A stretch of 64,000 nucleotides of DNA from UBA6623 sp965248235 (GTDB lineage Bacteria > Acidobacteriota > Terriglobia > Bryobacterales > UBA6623). Position numbers and translations under genes: made by a program. Every line of letters begins with the position of its first letter. The first letter of the stretch is position 1. Below are positions 25,405-33,777 of the stretch, piece after piece. The stretch covers positions 434,001-498,000 of the forward strand of contig CBDFIU010000003.1 in assembly GCA_965248235.1 (NCBI GenBank). Direction: 5' to 3'. Under the pieces are notes generated by a model that ran no database searches, had not been told where the DNA came from, and was given only the letters and a program-made list of their open reading frames with translations.

Positions 25405-26847
25405 TCATTCCAAGAAGCCTCGGGCAAACTCCGCGAAGCGATAGACATCACGAAAGTTGCTTGCCGCGCCCATCGAGACTCGCACCGCCCCGTTGCTTTT
25501 TCCATCGATGCAAAGACGCAGGTCTTCCAAGGTGAAACGGTCGGGCTCGATACCGGGCGGCTCGTCGAAGCAAGCGATCAGCTCGGTACGCGAAAGTTCG
25601 AGCGCGGTTTCGCCGCCGCCGGGATTGCAAAAACAACCCGTGCGCAAGGAGATATTGGCCCGCCCGGCTTCCTTCTCCACCCGCGTGTGATCGATGATCT
25701 TTCCCCCGGCGTCGTAGAAATTCATTGTGACCGTCGCACCGCGGTCACGGGTATTGCGAGGACCGTAGAGTCTTACTAACGGTTTGCCGTTGCCGTGCCG
25801 CATTTGGGGCAGAGTTTCGAGCAACCACGCGGTCAGTGCCCTCGATCGGGCGCCGATCTTGTCGAGGCCGAGCGATTCCAGGTGCGCCAGCCCGATTTCG
25901 ACCGCCGGAATGCCGAGGTAGTTGACCGTGCCGTCTTCGAATGCCGCCGACCCCTCCGCCATGTAATGGCGGTCGCCTTGCACCGAGGCGACGGTAATAG
26001 TTCCGCCGGAAAACCACGGCCGGTTGAGTTTCTTGATCGCCGTGCGCCGTGCAAGCAAACACCCGACCCCGGTGGGATAACCGAACATCTTGTAAAACGA
26101 AAGACACACGAAGTCGGGATGGACGAGGCTCAAGTCAAGCCGCTGCGTCGCAGTGAAAGCCGCCGCGTCGAGTAGGACGTCCCAGCCGTGAGATTGCGCC
26201 TTCTCGATCCATTCGAGAGAATGTCGCACGCCGGAGAAATTCGATTGCGCGGGATAGGCGAAAAGGTTGTCGGCCTCCGCGGAAGCCGTCGAAAGTTCCC
26301 GCTCGAGTCGCTTGGCGTCGAGGCGCATTTCAGGCAGCCGTAAAGGAACGTAGGTCACCTCGGCGTCTTTGGCGCGCGCATATTCGCGAATGCCGTTGAC
26401 CGAGTTGTGATTGTCGAAGGTGAGTAAGTATCGACCGCCGCTGTGAAACGGATAGGCTTCGCCCACCAGCTTCAGCGCGCTCGATGCATTGGCGGTAAAG
26501 ACGGCGACGTATTCCTCGGGCGAGGCCCGAAAGAATTCGAGGACGGCGGCGCGGGCGCTTTCGACTTTCTCGGACGACGCGGTTGACGTAGGGTTGCCCG
26601 AGTGTGGGTTTCCGAATAGACTGCCGTCGAGAAGCTCGTGGTGGCGCCGGATTTGGCTCAGGGCGTAGAGCCCGCCCCCGGTGTAGTCGAGGTAGACATG
26701 GTCTTCGCGGGCAAGGGAGGGGTAGTCATGGGAGCGGCGGCGGTCGAGATCCGCCGCGGCCTTGTACTCCGCGTGCGCTTCGAGAAACCGAGCCTCGGCG
26801 TGCGTGAAATTGTCCGTCGGCGCGGTTTCTTGGGGAGAACTCGACAT
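25405..26847 (-). CDS. Class V aminotransferase, MoCo sulfurase-like
   Basis: A 480-residue PLP enzyme of aminotransferase class V. The PLP lysine lies in CLSFYKMFGYPTGVG, the N-terminal HVYLDYTGGGLYALSQ and FGNPHSGNPTS segments are typical, and RTGCFCNPGG near residue 405 is the conserved cysteine loop of molybdenum cofactor sulfurase-type proteins, where the Cys carries a persulfide. No MOSC domain is attached. It is the first gene of the leftward polysaccharide block, but its role there is unclear; it may act in sulfur transfer independently. Confidence 0.8.
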   Translation of the reverse strand: MSSSPQETAPTDNFTHAEARFLEAHAEYKAAADLDRRRSHDYPSLAREDHVYLDYTGGGLYALSQIRRHHELLDGSLFGNPHSGNPTSTASSEKVESARAAVLEFFRASPEEYVAVFTANASSALKLVGEAYPFHSGGRYLLTFDNHNSVNGIREYARAKDAEVTYVPLRLPEMRLDAKRLERELSTASAEADNLFAYPAQSNFSGVRHSLEWIEKAQSHGWDVLLDAAAFTATQRLDLSLVHPDFVCLSFYKMFGYPTGVGCLLARRTAIKKLNRPWFSGGTITVASVQGDRHYMAEGSAAFEDGTVNYLGIPAVEIGLAHLESLGLDKIGARSRALTAWLLETLPQMRHGNGKPLVRLYGPRNTRDRGATVTMNFYDAGGKIIDHTRVEKEAGRANISLRTGCFCNPGGGETALELSRTELIACFDEPPGIEPDRFTLEDLRLCIDGKSNGAVRVSMGAASNFRDVYRFAEFARGFLE

Positions 26848-26977
26848 CGACTGCTGCTTTCAGTATTGCCCGCCGGGCTCCGAACCGCCAAACCCCCCGC
26901 GGCGGAGGGTCCCGGCGGCGCGAGCAAATCATTGCCGACAAACAACGGCCGACCGGCGACTTTAGTGAATTTTCTTG

Positions 26978-27006
26978 TTGCCAAGAGCCCTCCGCCTCCG
27001 TATAAT
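26978..27006 (+). promoter_or_regulatory. Strong sigma70-type promoter
   Basis: TTGCCA at 26978-26983 and TATAAT at 27001-27006 are separated by exactly 17 bases, matching the housekeeping consensus at 5 of 6 and 6 of 6 positions. It points to the zinc-finger gene about 300 bases downstream. I see nothing else in 27007-27189. Confidence 0.6.
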
Positions 27007-27203
27007 CTTGATACATCTTTGGTAAGAAATGATTTGGGAGCTGGGTTGCTGACCGTAAGGCTCCGATTGCACGGCTCGAACGATTCCGCCCGCTCTCGGT
27101 TGAGTACCGCCACTCGGCCGGCTGACAATTCACGTCGATCCTGGTTTTGGGACTTCCTCTCAACCCGCCGATGAAACGCGGCTGTGTCCGGAGGAGTCTA
27201 ACA

Positions 27204-27320
27204 ATGCCGGGCCAAGGCGACGATATAGCCAGAAGTTGTCACGGGCCGGCTGCTTTTTCGGTAGGCGAGGAAGGCAGCCTCAGTTCAAGAACGGAAGGTG
27301 AATCATGCCGGGTACATTGA
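27204..27320 (+). CDS. Possible 38-residue upstream ORF, translation-coupled
   Basis: An ATG with a near-perfect GGAGGAG ribosome site at 27190-27196 (7-base spacer) opens a 38-codon frame (MPGQGDDIARSCHGPAAFSV...) that ends 16 bases inside the zinc-finger gene. The overlap would let ribosomes terminate next to the downstream start. The peptide resembles nothing I know, so it may be regulatory rather than functional as a protein. Confidence 0.35.
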   Translation: MPGQGDDIARSCHGPAAFSVGEEGSLSSRTEGESCRVH

Positions 27321-27709
27321 CCAAAGCTCTCACGAAAGCGCAGATCAACCGCTTCTGGAAGCTCCTCGATGCCAAGGCGGCGGAGCTGCGCGATAATCTA
27401 CAGTCATCGGCGGCGGCGAAGACATTAGCGCACGGCGGCGAGCCGCTGAACCTCGAGGAATTGCCCGGCCAGAGTCATGAGGAATGGATTTTCCTCAACC
27501 GCAACAACATCGACGTGATGCTGCTGCGCGAAATCGAGGAGGCCGTCGAGCGCATCGAGGCAGGCGAATACGGAACATGCCTGGAATGCGAGGAGCCGAT
27601 CTCGATGAAGCGTTTGGAAGCCGTGACCTGGGCTAAATACTGCGTCGGCTGCCAGGAAGAGCTGTCGGCGAATGAAGACGACTCGCCGGTACGCCGGCCA
27701 ATGCGCTAA
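27305..27709 (+). CDS. TraR/DksA C4-type zinc-finger protein
   Basis: A 134-residue protein with an N-terminal helical hairpin and a C-terminal DksA/TraR zinc finger with four cysteines: CLECEEP near 97 and YCVGCQEEL near 117. Members bind the RNA polymerase secondary channel. The coiled-coil tip lacks the classic DxxDxA of DksA, so a general-stress or otherwise specialised factor is more likely than true DksA. A rho-independent terminator follows at 27732. Confidence 0.82.
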   Translation: MPGTLTKALTKAQINRFWKLLDAKAAELRDNLQSSAAAKTLAHGGEPLNLEELPGQSHEEWIFLNRNNIDVMLLREIEEAVERIEAGEYGTCLECEEPISMKRLEAVTWAKYCVGCQEELSANEDDSPVRRPMR

Positions 27710-27731
27710 GCGCAAGGTCTCGGAAAACGCG

Positions 27732-27764
27732 AAAAGGCCCGGGTGGCATACCCGGGCCTTTTTG
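27732..27764 (+). terminator. Rho-independent terminator
   Basis: A 12-bp stem, AAAAGGCCCGGG at 27732-27743 with CCCGGGCCTTTT at 27751-27762, a 7-base loop and a T-rich tail. It ends the zinc-finger transcript and may serve the opposite strand after the YtxH gene, since the stem is flanked by A and T runs. Confidence 0.9.
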
Positions 27765-27866
27765 TTTTTCGATGCGGTTCAGGGCACAACCGATTGCGGG
27801 GTTGTCGACCCCGATAGACGGCGGAAGACTCGCGTCCGCGCCTGACCGAGAGACGTTTCAGCCCGG

Positions 27867-28172
27867 TCAGCCGGAGGCGGTTTCGGAAGCTTCCTCGTTG
27901 CCGCGTACTTTGTTGACGGCCTCGCGTCCCTTTTCAAACATCTCCGCCGCGTCGTCGGCGAGCTCTTTCCCTCGATCATAGAGTTCGCGGCCGCGGCCCA
28001 AAGCCTCGCGGCCTGAACGTCCGAGTTGACCCCGTCCCTCTTCTGCTCTTTTCCGCAGATATTCGCGCGTTTCGTCGCCGGTCTGTGGGGCGAGCAGCAG
28101 AGCCGTCGCCGCGCCTAGGGCGGCCCCCGTCAAAAACCAAGCCAGATTGGCGGCGCCATTGTCGTTAGCCAT
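27867..28172 (-). CDS. YtxH-domain protein
   Basis: A 101-residue membrane-anchored stress-type protein. One N-terminal membrane helix (WFLTGAALGAATALLLAPQTG) is followed by a highly charged amphipathic helical tail (GDETREYLRKRAEEGRGQLG). The APxsG-E-TR pattern is the YtxH signature. It has a GGAGGG ribosome site and is read towards the terminator at 27732-27764. The function of the family is not defined. Confidence 0.8.
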   Translation of the reverse strand: MANDNGAANLAWFLTGAALGAATALLLAPQTGDETREYLRKRAEEGRGQLGRSGREALGRGRELYDRGKELADDAAEMFEKGREAVNKVRGNEEASETASG

Positions 28173-28331
28173 GAATTTCCCTCCAATTCTTAGTATAGGA
28201 GATCAGGGACTTGGGGACTCTACGTCGCCTTGGCCGCGACCGTTCGAGCCTCTCCGGTGCCGGAAACTGTACGTCGCCGCACAAAGGGACTTTACAAGCG
28301 AGGCTCGGTCATGTTACAAGATACTGTTGCG

Positions 28332-28382
28332 ATGAGACTTCGACGCGCCTATTTTCGTTGGCCTCGATTTACGGGTCCGTGA
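28332..28382 (+). CDS. Aromatic leader peptide of aroF attenuator
   Basis: A 16-codon frame encoding MRLRRAYFRWPRFTGP. Tyr, Phe, Trp and Phe codons fall within 7 codons of each other at 28350-28370, all products of the pathway that DAHP synthase opens. The stop codon at 28380 lies one base before the antiterminator arm. It was recognised by content and by its position before an antiterminator/terminator pair. The ribosome site is weak. A candidate promoter (TTTACA at 28291) is uncertain. Confidence 0.75.
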   Translation: MRLRRAYFRWPRFTGP

Positions 28383-28383
28383 T

Positions 28384-28448
28384 CCGTAGAGTGGCGTTGG
28401 TTGGACTCGGAATCGTCTCAAGCCCCACTCTACGGAGTGGGTTTTTTT
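28384..28448 (+). terminator. Attenuator: antiterminator/terminator of aroF
   Basis: The terminator is CCCACTC (28424-28430), loop TACG, GAGTGGG (28435-28441), then seven T. The upstream arm CCGTAGAGTGG (28384-28394) is exactly complementary over 11 bases to CCACTCTACGG (28425-28435), which includes the left arm and loop of the terminator, so the two structures exclude each other. A ribosome stalled on Tyr/Phe/Trp codons would leave the upstream arm free; one that reaches the stop would cover it and allow termination. Confidence 0.8.
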
Positions 28449-28493
28449 GTTGCTCCCGCCGCTTTCGGGGGCACAGGGGATTGACAGGTAATC

Positions 28494-29531
28494 ATGATCA
28501 TTTCGATGAAGCTCGGCGCCGGCAAAGAGCAGGCTGACCAAGTTTGTAAACGAATCGACGAGTTTGGGTTCAAGGTCCATTCGATTCAAGGAACGGAGCG
28601 CGTAGTGATCGCGGCCGTGGGGGTGGGAGACGTGACACATTGTTTAGAATCATTGCGAGCCTGCGAGGGCGTGGAAAGCGCCGTGCCGATCTCGGTTCCC
28701 TACAAGTTCGTCAGCAAGCAATTCAAGCCCGATAAGACGGAGATCTCCGTCGGCGGGGTGAACATCGGGGGCGAGGATTTCGCCGTGATCGCGGGTCCCT
28801 GCTCTGTGGAGACCGAGAGCCAGATTATGGCGACCGCCGAAGCCGTCGCCGCCTCGGGCGGCAATATCTTACGTGGCGGCGCCTACAAGCCGCGCAGCTC
28901 GCCCTATAGCTTTCAAGGTCTCGAGGAAGAAGGGCTGAAACTGCTGCGCAAGGCTGGGGACGCAACCGGATTGGCGATCATCACCGAGGTCATGACGGTC
29001 GTCAACGTCGACCTCGTGGCCGATTACACCGACATCCTGCAGATCGGCGCGCGCAACGTTCAGAACTTCCCCTTGCTCAAGGCCGTGGGGCGTGTGAATC
29101 GTCCGGTAATGCTCAAGCGGGGTCTCAGCTCGACGATCAAGGAGCTGCTGCTTTCGGCTGAATACATTCTGTCGGAAGGCAATGCGAACGTCCTGCTGTG
29201 CGAGCGGGGCATCCGTACCTTCGAAACGGCGACCCGCAACACAATGGACATCAGCGCGGTGCCGGTCTTGAACGAGTTGACCCATCTGCCGGTGATTCTC
29301 GATCCGGCCCACGCGGCCGGCAAGCGGCATTTGATTCCGCCGCTGGCCCGCGCCTCGGTTGCCGTTGGCGCCGACGGCATGATGGTCGAGGTTCACCCGG
29401 ATCCGCAAAAAGCTTGGAGCGACGGCGAGCAATCGCTGACGTTTGCCGGCTTCGATGCCTTGATGAAAGACTTGGCGCCGTATCTCGAGCTTTGGAATGC
29501 GTCGCGAGTCAGCGAGATGGCTCCGGCGTAG
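28494..29531 (+). CDS. aroF: 3-deoxy-7-phosphoheptulonate (DAHP) synthase
   Basis: A 345-residue type I-beta DAHP synthase, which condenses phosphoenolpyruvate and erythrose 4-phosphate in the first step of aromatic amino acid synthesis. Residues 1-70 are a ferredoxin-like regulatory domain (MKLGAGKEQADQVCKRIDEF). The catalytic barrel has AGPCSVE near 98, RGGAYKPRSSPYSFQG near 125, the metal/substrate residues in LKRGLSSTIKE, and the C-terminal DPAHAAGKRHL and EVHPDPQKAWSDGEQSL. Expression is probably controlled by the attenuator directly upstream, with premature termination when Tyr, Phe and Trp are plentiful. Confidence 0.93.
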   Translation: MIISMKLGAGKEQADQVCKRIDEFGFKVHSIQGTERVVIAAVGVGDVTHCLESLRACEGVESAVPISVPYKFVSKQFKPDKTEISVGGVNIGGEDFAVIAGPCSVETESQIMATAEAVAASGGNILRGGAYKPRSSPYSFQGLEEEGLKLLRKAGDATGLAIITEVMTVVNVDLVADYTDILQIGARNVQNFPLLKAVGRVNRPVMLKRGLSSTIKELLLSAEYILSEGNANVLLCERGIRTFETATRNTMDISAVPVLNELTHLPVILDPAHAAGKRHLIPPLARASVAVGADGMMVEVHPDPQKAWSDGEQSLTFAGFDALMKDLAPYLELWNASRVSEMAPA

Positions 29532-29600
29532 TTCCTTACAGCTACAGGCAAGCTCGTTGCGGAGGCGTGGACTTCTGTCCGCGCCTCTGTTTCGTTCTAC

Positions 29601-30215
29601 TTACTTCTTGAGTTCGATCTCGAAGTAGAAAAGCTCTTGTCCGGTTGTCAAATCTCGCGCGCCGGAAAGATAAATCGACGCTCCGGGAACCGGGTCGGGT
29701 TCTCGCCCGGTCCTGTAGTAGAAAAACCCGCTGACCGCGCTTTGTGGAGGGACGATCGGGGCCTTGAAAGCGAGTCGCGCGATCTCCGGTTTCGCCAAGG
29801 GGCCTTTCTTAAGCCCGTGGCGGCCGAGCCCGGGGATGGGCGGCAGGTAGGCGGGGCGCTCTTTCGGTTTCGTGTTCGGCTGGAAGTAGGTCAAGTCTTG
29901 TTCGGTCATCGGCTCGAGACCTTCACGGTCGGCCGTAATAAAGCGAACCTTCAGATCTTTCAAGCCCAGCGCGTGGTCTGATCCGTTGTAAAGCACAACC
30001 AAGATCGGCAGCACGCCGAACTTGTAGGGCTTGGCCTTGCCGAATGCCGTCTTCATCTCCTTCTCGGAGCGGTAAGGTTTCACGGCGAGAATCACTTTCC
30101 CCTGCTGCTGCTTGGCCGAATATTTCTCCGCCGGCCGGACGCGAAAAGCGTCCTTGGCCGTAACCGGAACGCCCGCGAAGGCGGCGACGAGGACCGCGAT
30201 CAGCAACCTTGACAT
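29601..30215 (-). CDS. Secreted protein, function unknown
   Basis: A 204-residue exported protein with signal peptide SRLLIAVLVAAFAGVPVTA. The mature part has alternating strands (KVILAVKPY, YKFGVLPILVVLYNG, LKVRFITADREGLEPM) and a Pro/Gly/Lys-rich middle (KERPAYLPPIPGLG), and ends in FYFEIELKK. It resembles uncharacterised exported proteins seen in Acidobacteria, by memory only. It is convergent with aroF and divergent from the lipid A operon. Start chosen at 30215; 30233 is also possible. Confidence 0.6.
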   Translation of the reverse strand: MSRLLIAVLVAAFAGVPVTAKDAFRVRPAEKYSAKQQQGKVILAVKPYRSEKEMKTAFGKAKPYKFGVLPILVVLYNGSDHALGLKDLKVRFITADREGLEPMTEQDLTYFQPNTKPKERPAYLPPIPGLGRHGLKKGPLAKPEIARLAFKAPIVPPQSAVSGFFYYRTGREPDPVPGASIYLSGARDLTTGQELFYFEIELKK

Positions 30216-30269
30216 ATAGTTGTATGTTCCCATAAAGACTCACGGCGAACTGAAAGAGACACGGCGGAC

Positions 30270-32708
30270 TTGGCGTATTTCGTCTACAACCTTTTGCTCG
30301 CGATTCTGTCGCCCTTATTGTTTCCTTACGCTCTGGCGCGATCTTGGTTTCGTGGAATTCGCGGGGAGCGCCTACGGGAACGGCTGGGGCGCTTACCCGC
30401 GTCATTCCAACAGACCCGCCGGGATGCGATTTGGTTGCACGCCGTGTCGGTGGGTGAAACAACCTCGGCCGAATCGCTGCTCGGACGCTTGCGGGCAAGC
30501 TTCCCGGGGGTTGCGGTTTATTTGAGTACGACGACGCCCGAGGGCCGGCAGGTAGCCGAAGAAAAACTCTCGTCGTTGCTGGACGGCGTTTTCTACCTGC
30601 CTCTTGATCTTCCATTTGCCTTGTGGCGAGCCTTTGAAACCATTCGGCCGCGGCTGGTGATCGTCTCCGAAACGGAAATCTGGCCGAACTTCTTCCGTCT
30701 CGCGAAGCGGCATGGGGCCGGCCTGATGATGGTGAACGGAAGAATGTCGGACCGCTCGGCCCCCCGCTACGCGAGCTATCGATGGTTCTTTGGCCCGGTT
30801 CTCGGTGAAGTTGACCGGATTCTGGTGCAGTCGGAGCAGGACCGCGACCGCTTTCTTGCGGCAGGGGCGCCGGAGGCCAACGTTTCTGTCGGTGGGAACC
30901 TCAAGTACGATTTCACCGCGAGCGATGCGGCGTTGCCGGCCGACATCGAGCGATTTCTCGATCAGCTTGACGCGAGCCCGATTTTGGTGGCGGGAAGCAC
31001 TCGGGAAACCGAGGAAGGCCCGATCGTCGAGGCCTTTCTGGAGATTACGAAAAATCGCTCGCGGGCGCTGTTGGTGATCGCACCGCGGCACCCGCGCCGC
31101 TTTGCCGAGGCGGCGGAGGTCGTGGAAGCTTGCGGGCTGCCCTTCGTGCGACGTTCCACGCTAGGCGTGGGTGAGCGGGCTCCGGCTGCGTTGCCCTCGG
31201 TCTTTCTACTCGACAGCGTGGGTGAGCTGGCTTCGCTCTACTCGCGCGCGGACCTCGTCTTTGTCGGCGGTTCGTTGAACGGTTGGGGCGGGCATAACGT
31301 CCTCGAGCCCGCTGTTCACGGACGCCCCGTCGTGGTCGGGCCGCACATGCGGAACTTTCGAGACGTGGCCGATCGCATGTTGCGCGAGCGGGCGATTGTC
31401 CAAGTTAATAATGCCGACGAACTGGCCGGGGCCTTTGAGCAGGTCTTGGCTGATCCTCATAAGGCCGCCGAGCTTGGCGCGCGGGCGCGAGAGGCGGCCG
31501 AGAAACAACGCGGCGCGGCGGATCGCGCGGTTGCCGAGGCCGAGCGGCTGTATCGCTCCGTCCCACTTCCCGCGCCCGAGGGAGGCCTGAAAGCGGCGGC
31601 TCTTTATCTCCCCGCGGCCCTCTGGAAGGCGGGTGCCCGAGCCCGCCAAGCGGCTTATAAGAAGGGTTACCGCAAGCAGCGGCGGCTCGATACGTTTACG
31701 TTGTGCGTGGGCAACATCACCGTCGGTGGAACGGGCAAGACCCCTACTGTCATGTGGCTGGTCGAAGAACTTCACGCCGGCGGCGTGCGTCCGGCCGTGC
31801 TGACGCGCGGGTATCGTCGGGCTGATCCGGAGCCGGAAACCGTCGTCGAGGCGGGTGAAATGCTTTCGCCTTTCGTTGGTGGCGACGAGGCGCAACTGAT
31901 GCTGCGGCGGTTTCGTCGCCGTGAAATTGCGATTCCACTCGGCATCGGGGCGAATCGCTATCGCATTGGTCGCCGCATGGAGTATGTCGCTCCGATCCCG
32001 TACGCGGTTCGACCGGAAGCATTTGTGCTCGACGACGGCTTCCAGCACTTCCGACTCCGCCGTGATTTCGACCTCGTGCTGATCGATGCCGACGATCCTT
32101 TCGGGGGCGGGGAAGTGCTTCCCCTGGGTCGCTTGCGGGAACCGCTGTCGGGCTTGGCTCGGGCCTCGGCCTTCCTGCTCACTCGCACGCAAGCCGATCG
32201 CGACTACAGCGCTGTCGAAGAGTGCTTGCGGCAGTGGAACCCGTCGGCGCCCATCTACCGGTCGCGCATCGAAACAGCGGGTCTTTGGGAGGTTCATGGC
32301 GGCAGGCAACTGCCGATGGAGAACCTCGCCCGGCGACGGGTTCTCGCCTTCGCCGGCCTCGGGAATCCCGAAGCGTTTTTTCGATTGCTCGAAGACTCGG
32401 GAGCAATGCTGACCGCGTGTTTAGACTTTCGTGACCACCATCGCTACACGGCCGCGGACGTGGAAACCATTCTGGGAGCTGCTTGGAACGGCAAGGCGCA
32501 ACTTGTCGTGACGACCGAGAAAGACCTCGTCAACCTATGCCACGCTGTGGAGAGGTCCGTTGTTGAAGAAGAGGGCGTCGAGGCCGTCGCGGCTCGACTC
32601 TTTGGAGCGGTGCCGTTGGCGTGGCTCGGGATTGATATGAACGTCGAGAATGGCGACGAGCTGATCGGGAGGATCGTTGAGGCTGTGAGGCGGCGGGAAG
32701 CGTCATGA
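30270..32708 (+). CDS. waaA-lpxK: Kdo transferase fused to tetraacyldisaccharide 4'-kinase
   Basis: An 812-residue fusion of two lipid A enzymes. Residues 1-420 are WaaA/KdtA: an N-terminal membrane anchor (VYNLLLAILSPLLFPYAL), HAVSVGETTSAESLL, SETEIWPNFFRLAKR, and the donor-site segment FVGGSLNGWGGHNVLEPA. Residues about 435-812 are LpxK: the Walker A-like GNITVGGTGKTPTV near 481-494 and LDDGFQHFRLRRDFDLVLID. LpxK phosphorylates lipid IVA precursor and WaaA then adds Kdo, so consecutive steps are joined. TTG at 30270 is the likely start. Confidence 0.9.
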   Translation: MAYFVYNLLLAILSPLLFPYALARSWFRGIRGERLRERLGRLPASFQQTRRDAIWLHAVSVGETTSAESLLGRLRASFPGVAVYLSTTTPEGRQVAEEKLSSLLDGVFYLPLDLPFALWRAFETIRPRLVIVSETEIWPNFFRLAKRHGAGLMMVNGRMSDRSAPRYASYRWFFGPVLGEVDRILVQSEQDRDRFLAAGAPEANVSVGGNLKYDFTASDAALPADIERFLDQLDASPILVAGSTRETEEGPIVEAFLEITKNRSRALLVIAPRHPRRFAEAAEVVEACGLPFVRRSTLGVGERAPAALPSVFLLDSVGELASLYSRADLVFVGGSLNGWGGHNVLEPAVHGRPVVVGPHMRNFRDVADRMLRERAIVQVNNADELAGAFEQVLADPHKAAELGARAREAAEKQRGAADRAVAEAERLYRSVPLPAPEGGLKAAALYLPAALWKAGARARQAAYKKGYRKQRRLDTFTLCVGNITVGGTGKTPTVMWLVEELHAGGVRPAVLTRGYRRADPEPETVVEAGEMLSPFVGGDEAQLMLRRFRRREIAIPLGIGANRYRIGRRMEYVAPIPYAVRPEAFVLDDGFQHFRLRRDFDLVLIDADDPFGGGEVLPLGRLREPLSGLARASAFLLTRTQADRDYSAVEECLRQWNPSAPIYRSRIETAGLWEVHGGRQLPMENLARRRVLAFAGLGNPEAFFRLLEDSGAMLTACLDFRDHHRYTAADVETILGAAWNGKAQLVVTTEKDLVNLCHAVERSVVEEEGVEAVAARLFGAVPLAWLGIDMNVENGDELIGRIVEAVRRREAS

Positions 32709-33757
32709 AAATTCTCGTCCGAACCACGAACTGGCTCGGTGACGCCGTGATGTCGATCCCGGCGCTGCGCGAGATCCGCCGCGTTTACCCGGACGCCGAA
32801 ATTACGCTGCTGACGCGCCCGTGGTTGGCGGATCTCTATGCTCGCGAGGACTTTTGCGACGAGGTTGTGGGATACGAAAATACTGGGCGTCACCGCGGGC
32901 TTGCGGGAAAGTGGCGGTTGGGAGGCGAACTTCGTCGTGCGCGATACGACCAGGCTATCCTGCTGCCAAATGCCTTCGACGCGGCCTTGACGGCGTGGTT
33001 GGGGCGGATTCCGCGCCGTATCGGGTATGCGCGGGACGGACGCTCGGCCCTGTTGACTGATGCGATCGCGGTTCCCGAGCGTGCGGATATACCGCCGAAT
33101 GAACGTTTCTACTATCTCGAGCTGCTGCGACGAGCGGGGATCATCGACGAGCTTCCGCCTTGTCCCGAGATTCGGTTGTCGGCGCCGCCGGCGCTTGCCG
33201 CCGACGGCCGAGCCCAATGGCGTCGGCGGGGCTTCAAGGAAGAGCGCTGGATCGGCGTGAGCCCTGGCGCGGCGTTCGGGGGGGCGAAGCGCTGGCTGCC
33301 GGAACGGTTCGCGGAGGCGGCCGCGCGGCTGTCGAGGGAACTCGATGCCGGCGTCGTCGTTTTCGGGTCGGCGGGCGAGGCCGAGCTTGGCGAGCGGGTG
33401 GCCGAGTTGAGCGGGCCGCGAGCCCACAGCCTAGCCGGCAAAACGACCCTGGCCGAGTTTCTCGAATTGGCGGCGGCCTGCACGGTGTACCTGACCAACG
33501 ATTCGGGGCCGATGCACGTCGCGGCGGCGTTGGGGGCGCCGACGATCGCGGTGTTCGGCGCGACGGACCACATCGGCACCGGACCCGCATCGCGGTCGGC
33601 GCGGGTGGTGCGTCATGACGTCGACTGCAGCCCGTGCTTGCTCAGGGAGTGCCCGATCGATCATCCTTGCATGACGGGCGTGGATGTAGAAATGGTTGTT
33701 CGCGAGGCGCTGGCACTCGCCGCTGAACAACCCGCCGAGGAACGGATTCCGCGCTAG
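32705..33757 (+). CDS. waaF: ADP-heptose:LPS heptosyltransferase II
   Basis: A 350-residue GT9 heptosyltransferase. It starts MKILVRTTNWLGDAVMSIPA, the WaaF signature. The donor site includes SPGAAFGGAKRWLPERFAE near 182 and the conserved LTNDSGPMHVAAALG near 265. It adds the second heptose to the inner core. Its ATG overlaps the stop of the fusion gene (ATGA), so translation is coupled. Confidence 0.92.
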   Translation: MKILVRTTNWLGDAVMSIPALREIRRVYPDAEITLLTRPWLADLYAREDFCDEVVGYENTGRHRGLAGKWRLGGELRRARYDQAILLPNAFDAALTAWLGRIPRRIGYARDGRSALLTDAIAVPERADIPPNERFYYLELLRRAGIIDELPPCPEIRLSAPPALAADGRAQWRRRGFKEERWIGVSPGAAFGGAKRWLPERFAEAAARLSRELDAGVVVFGSAGEAELGERVAELSGPRAHSLAGKTTLAEFLELAAACTVYLTNDSGPMHVAAALGAPTIAVFGATDHIGTGPASRSARVVRHDVDCSPCLLRECPIDHPCMTGVDVEMVVREALALAAEQPAEERIPR

Positions 33758-33777
33758 CCGGGACGTGTCGACATCCC

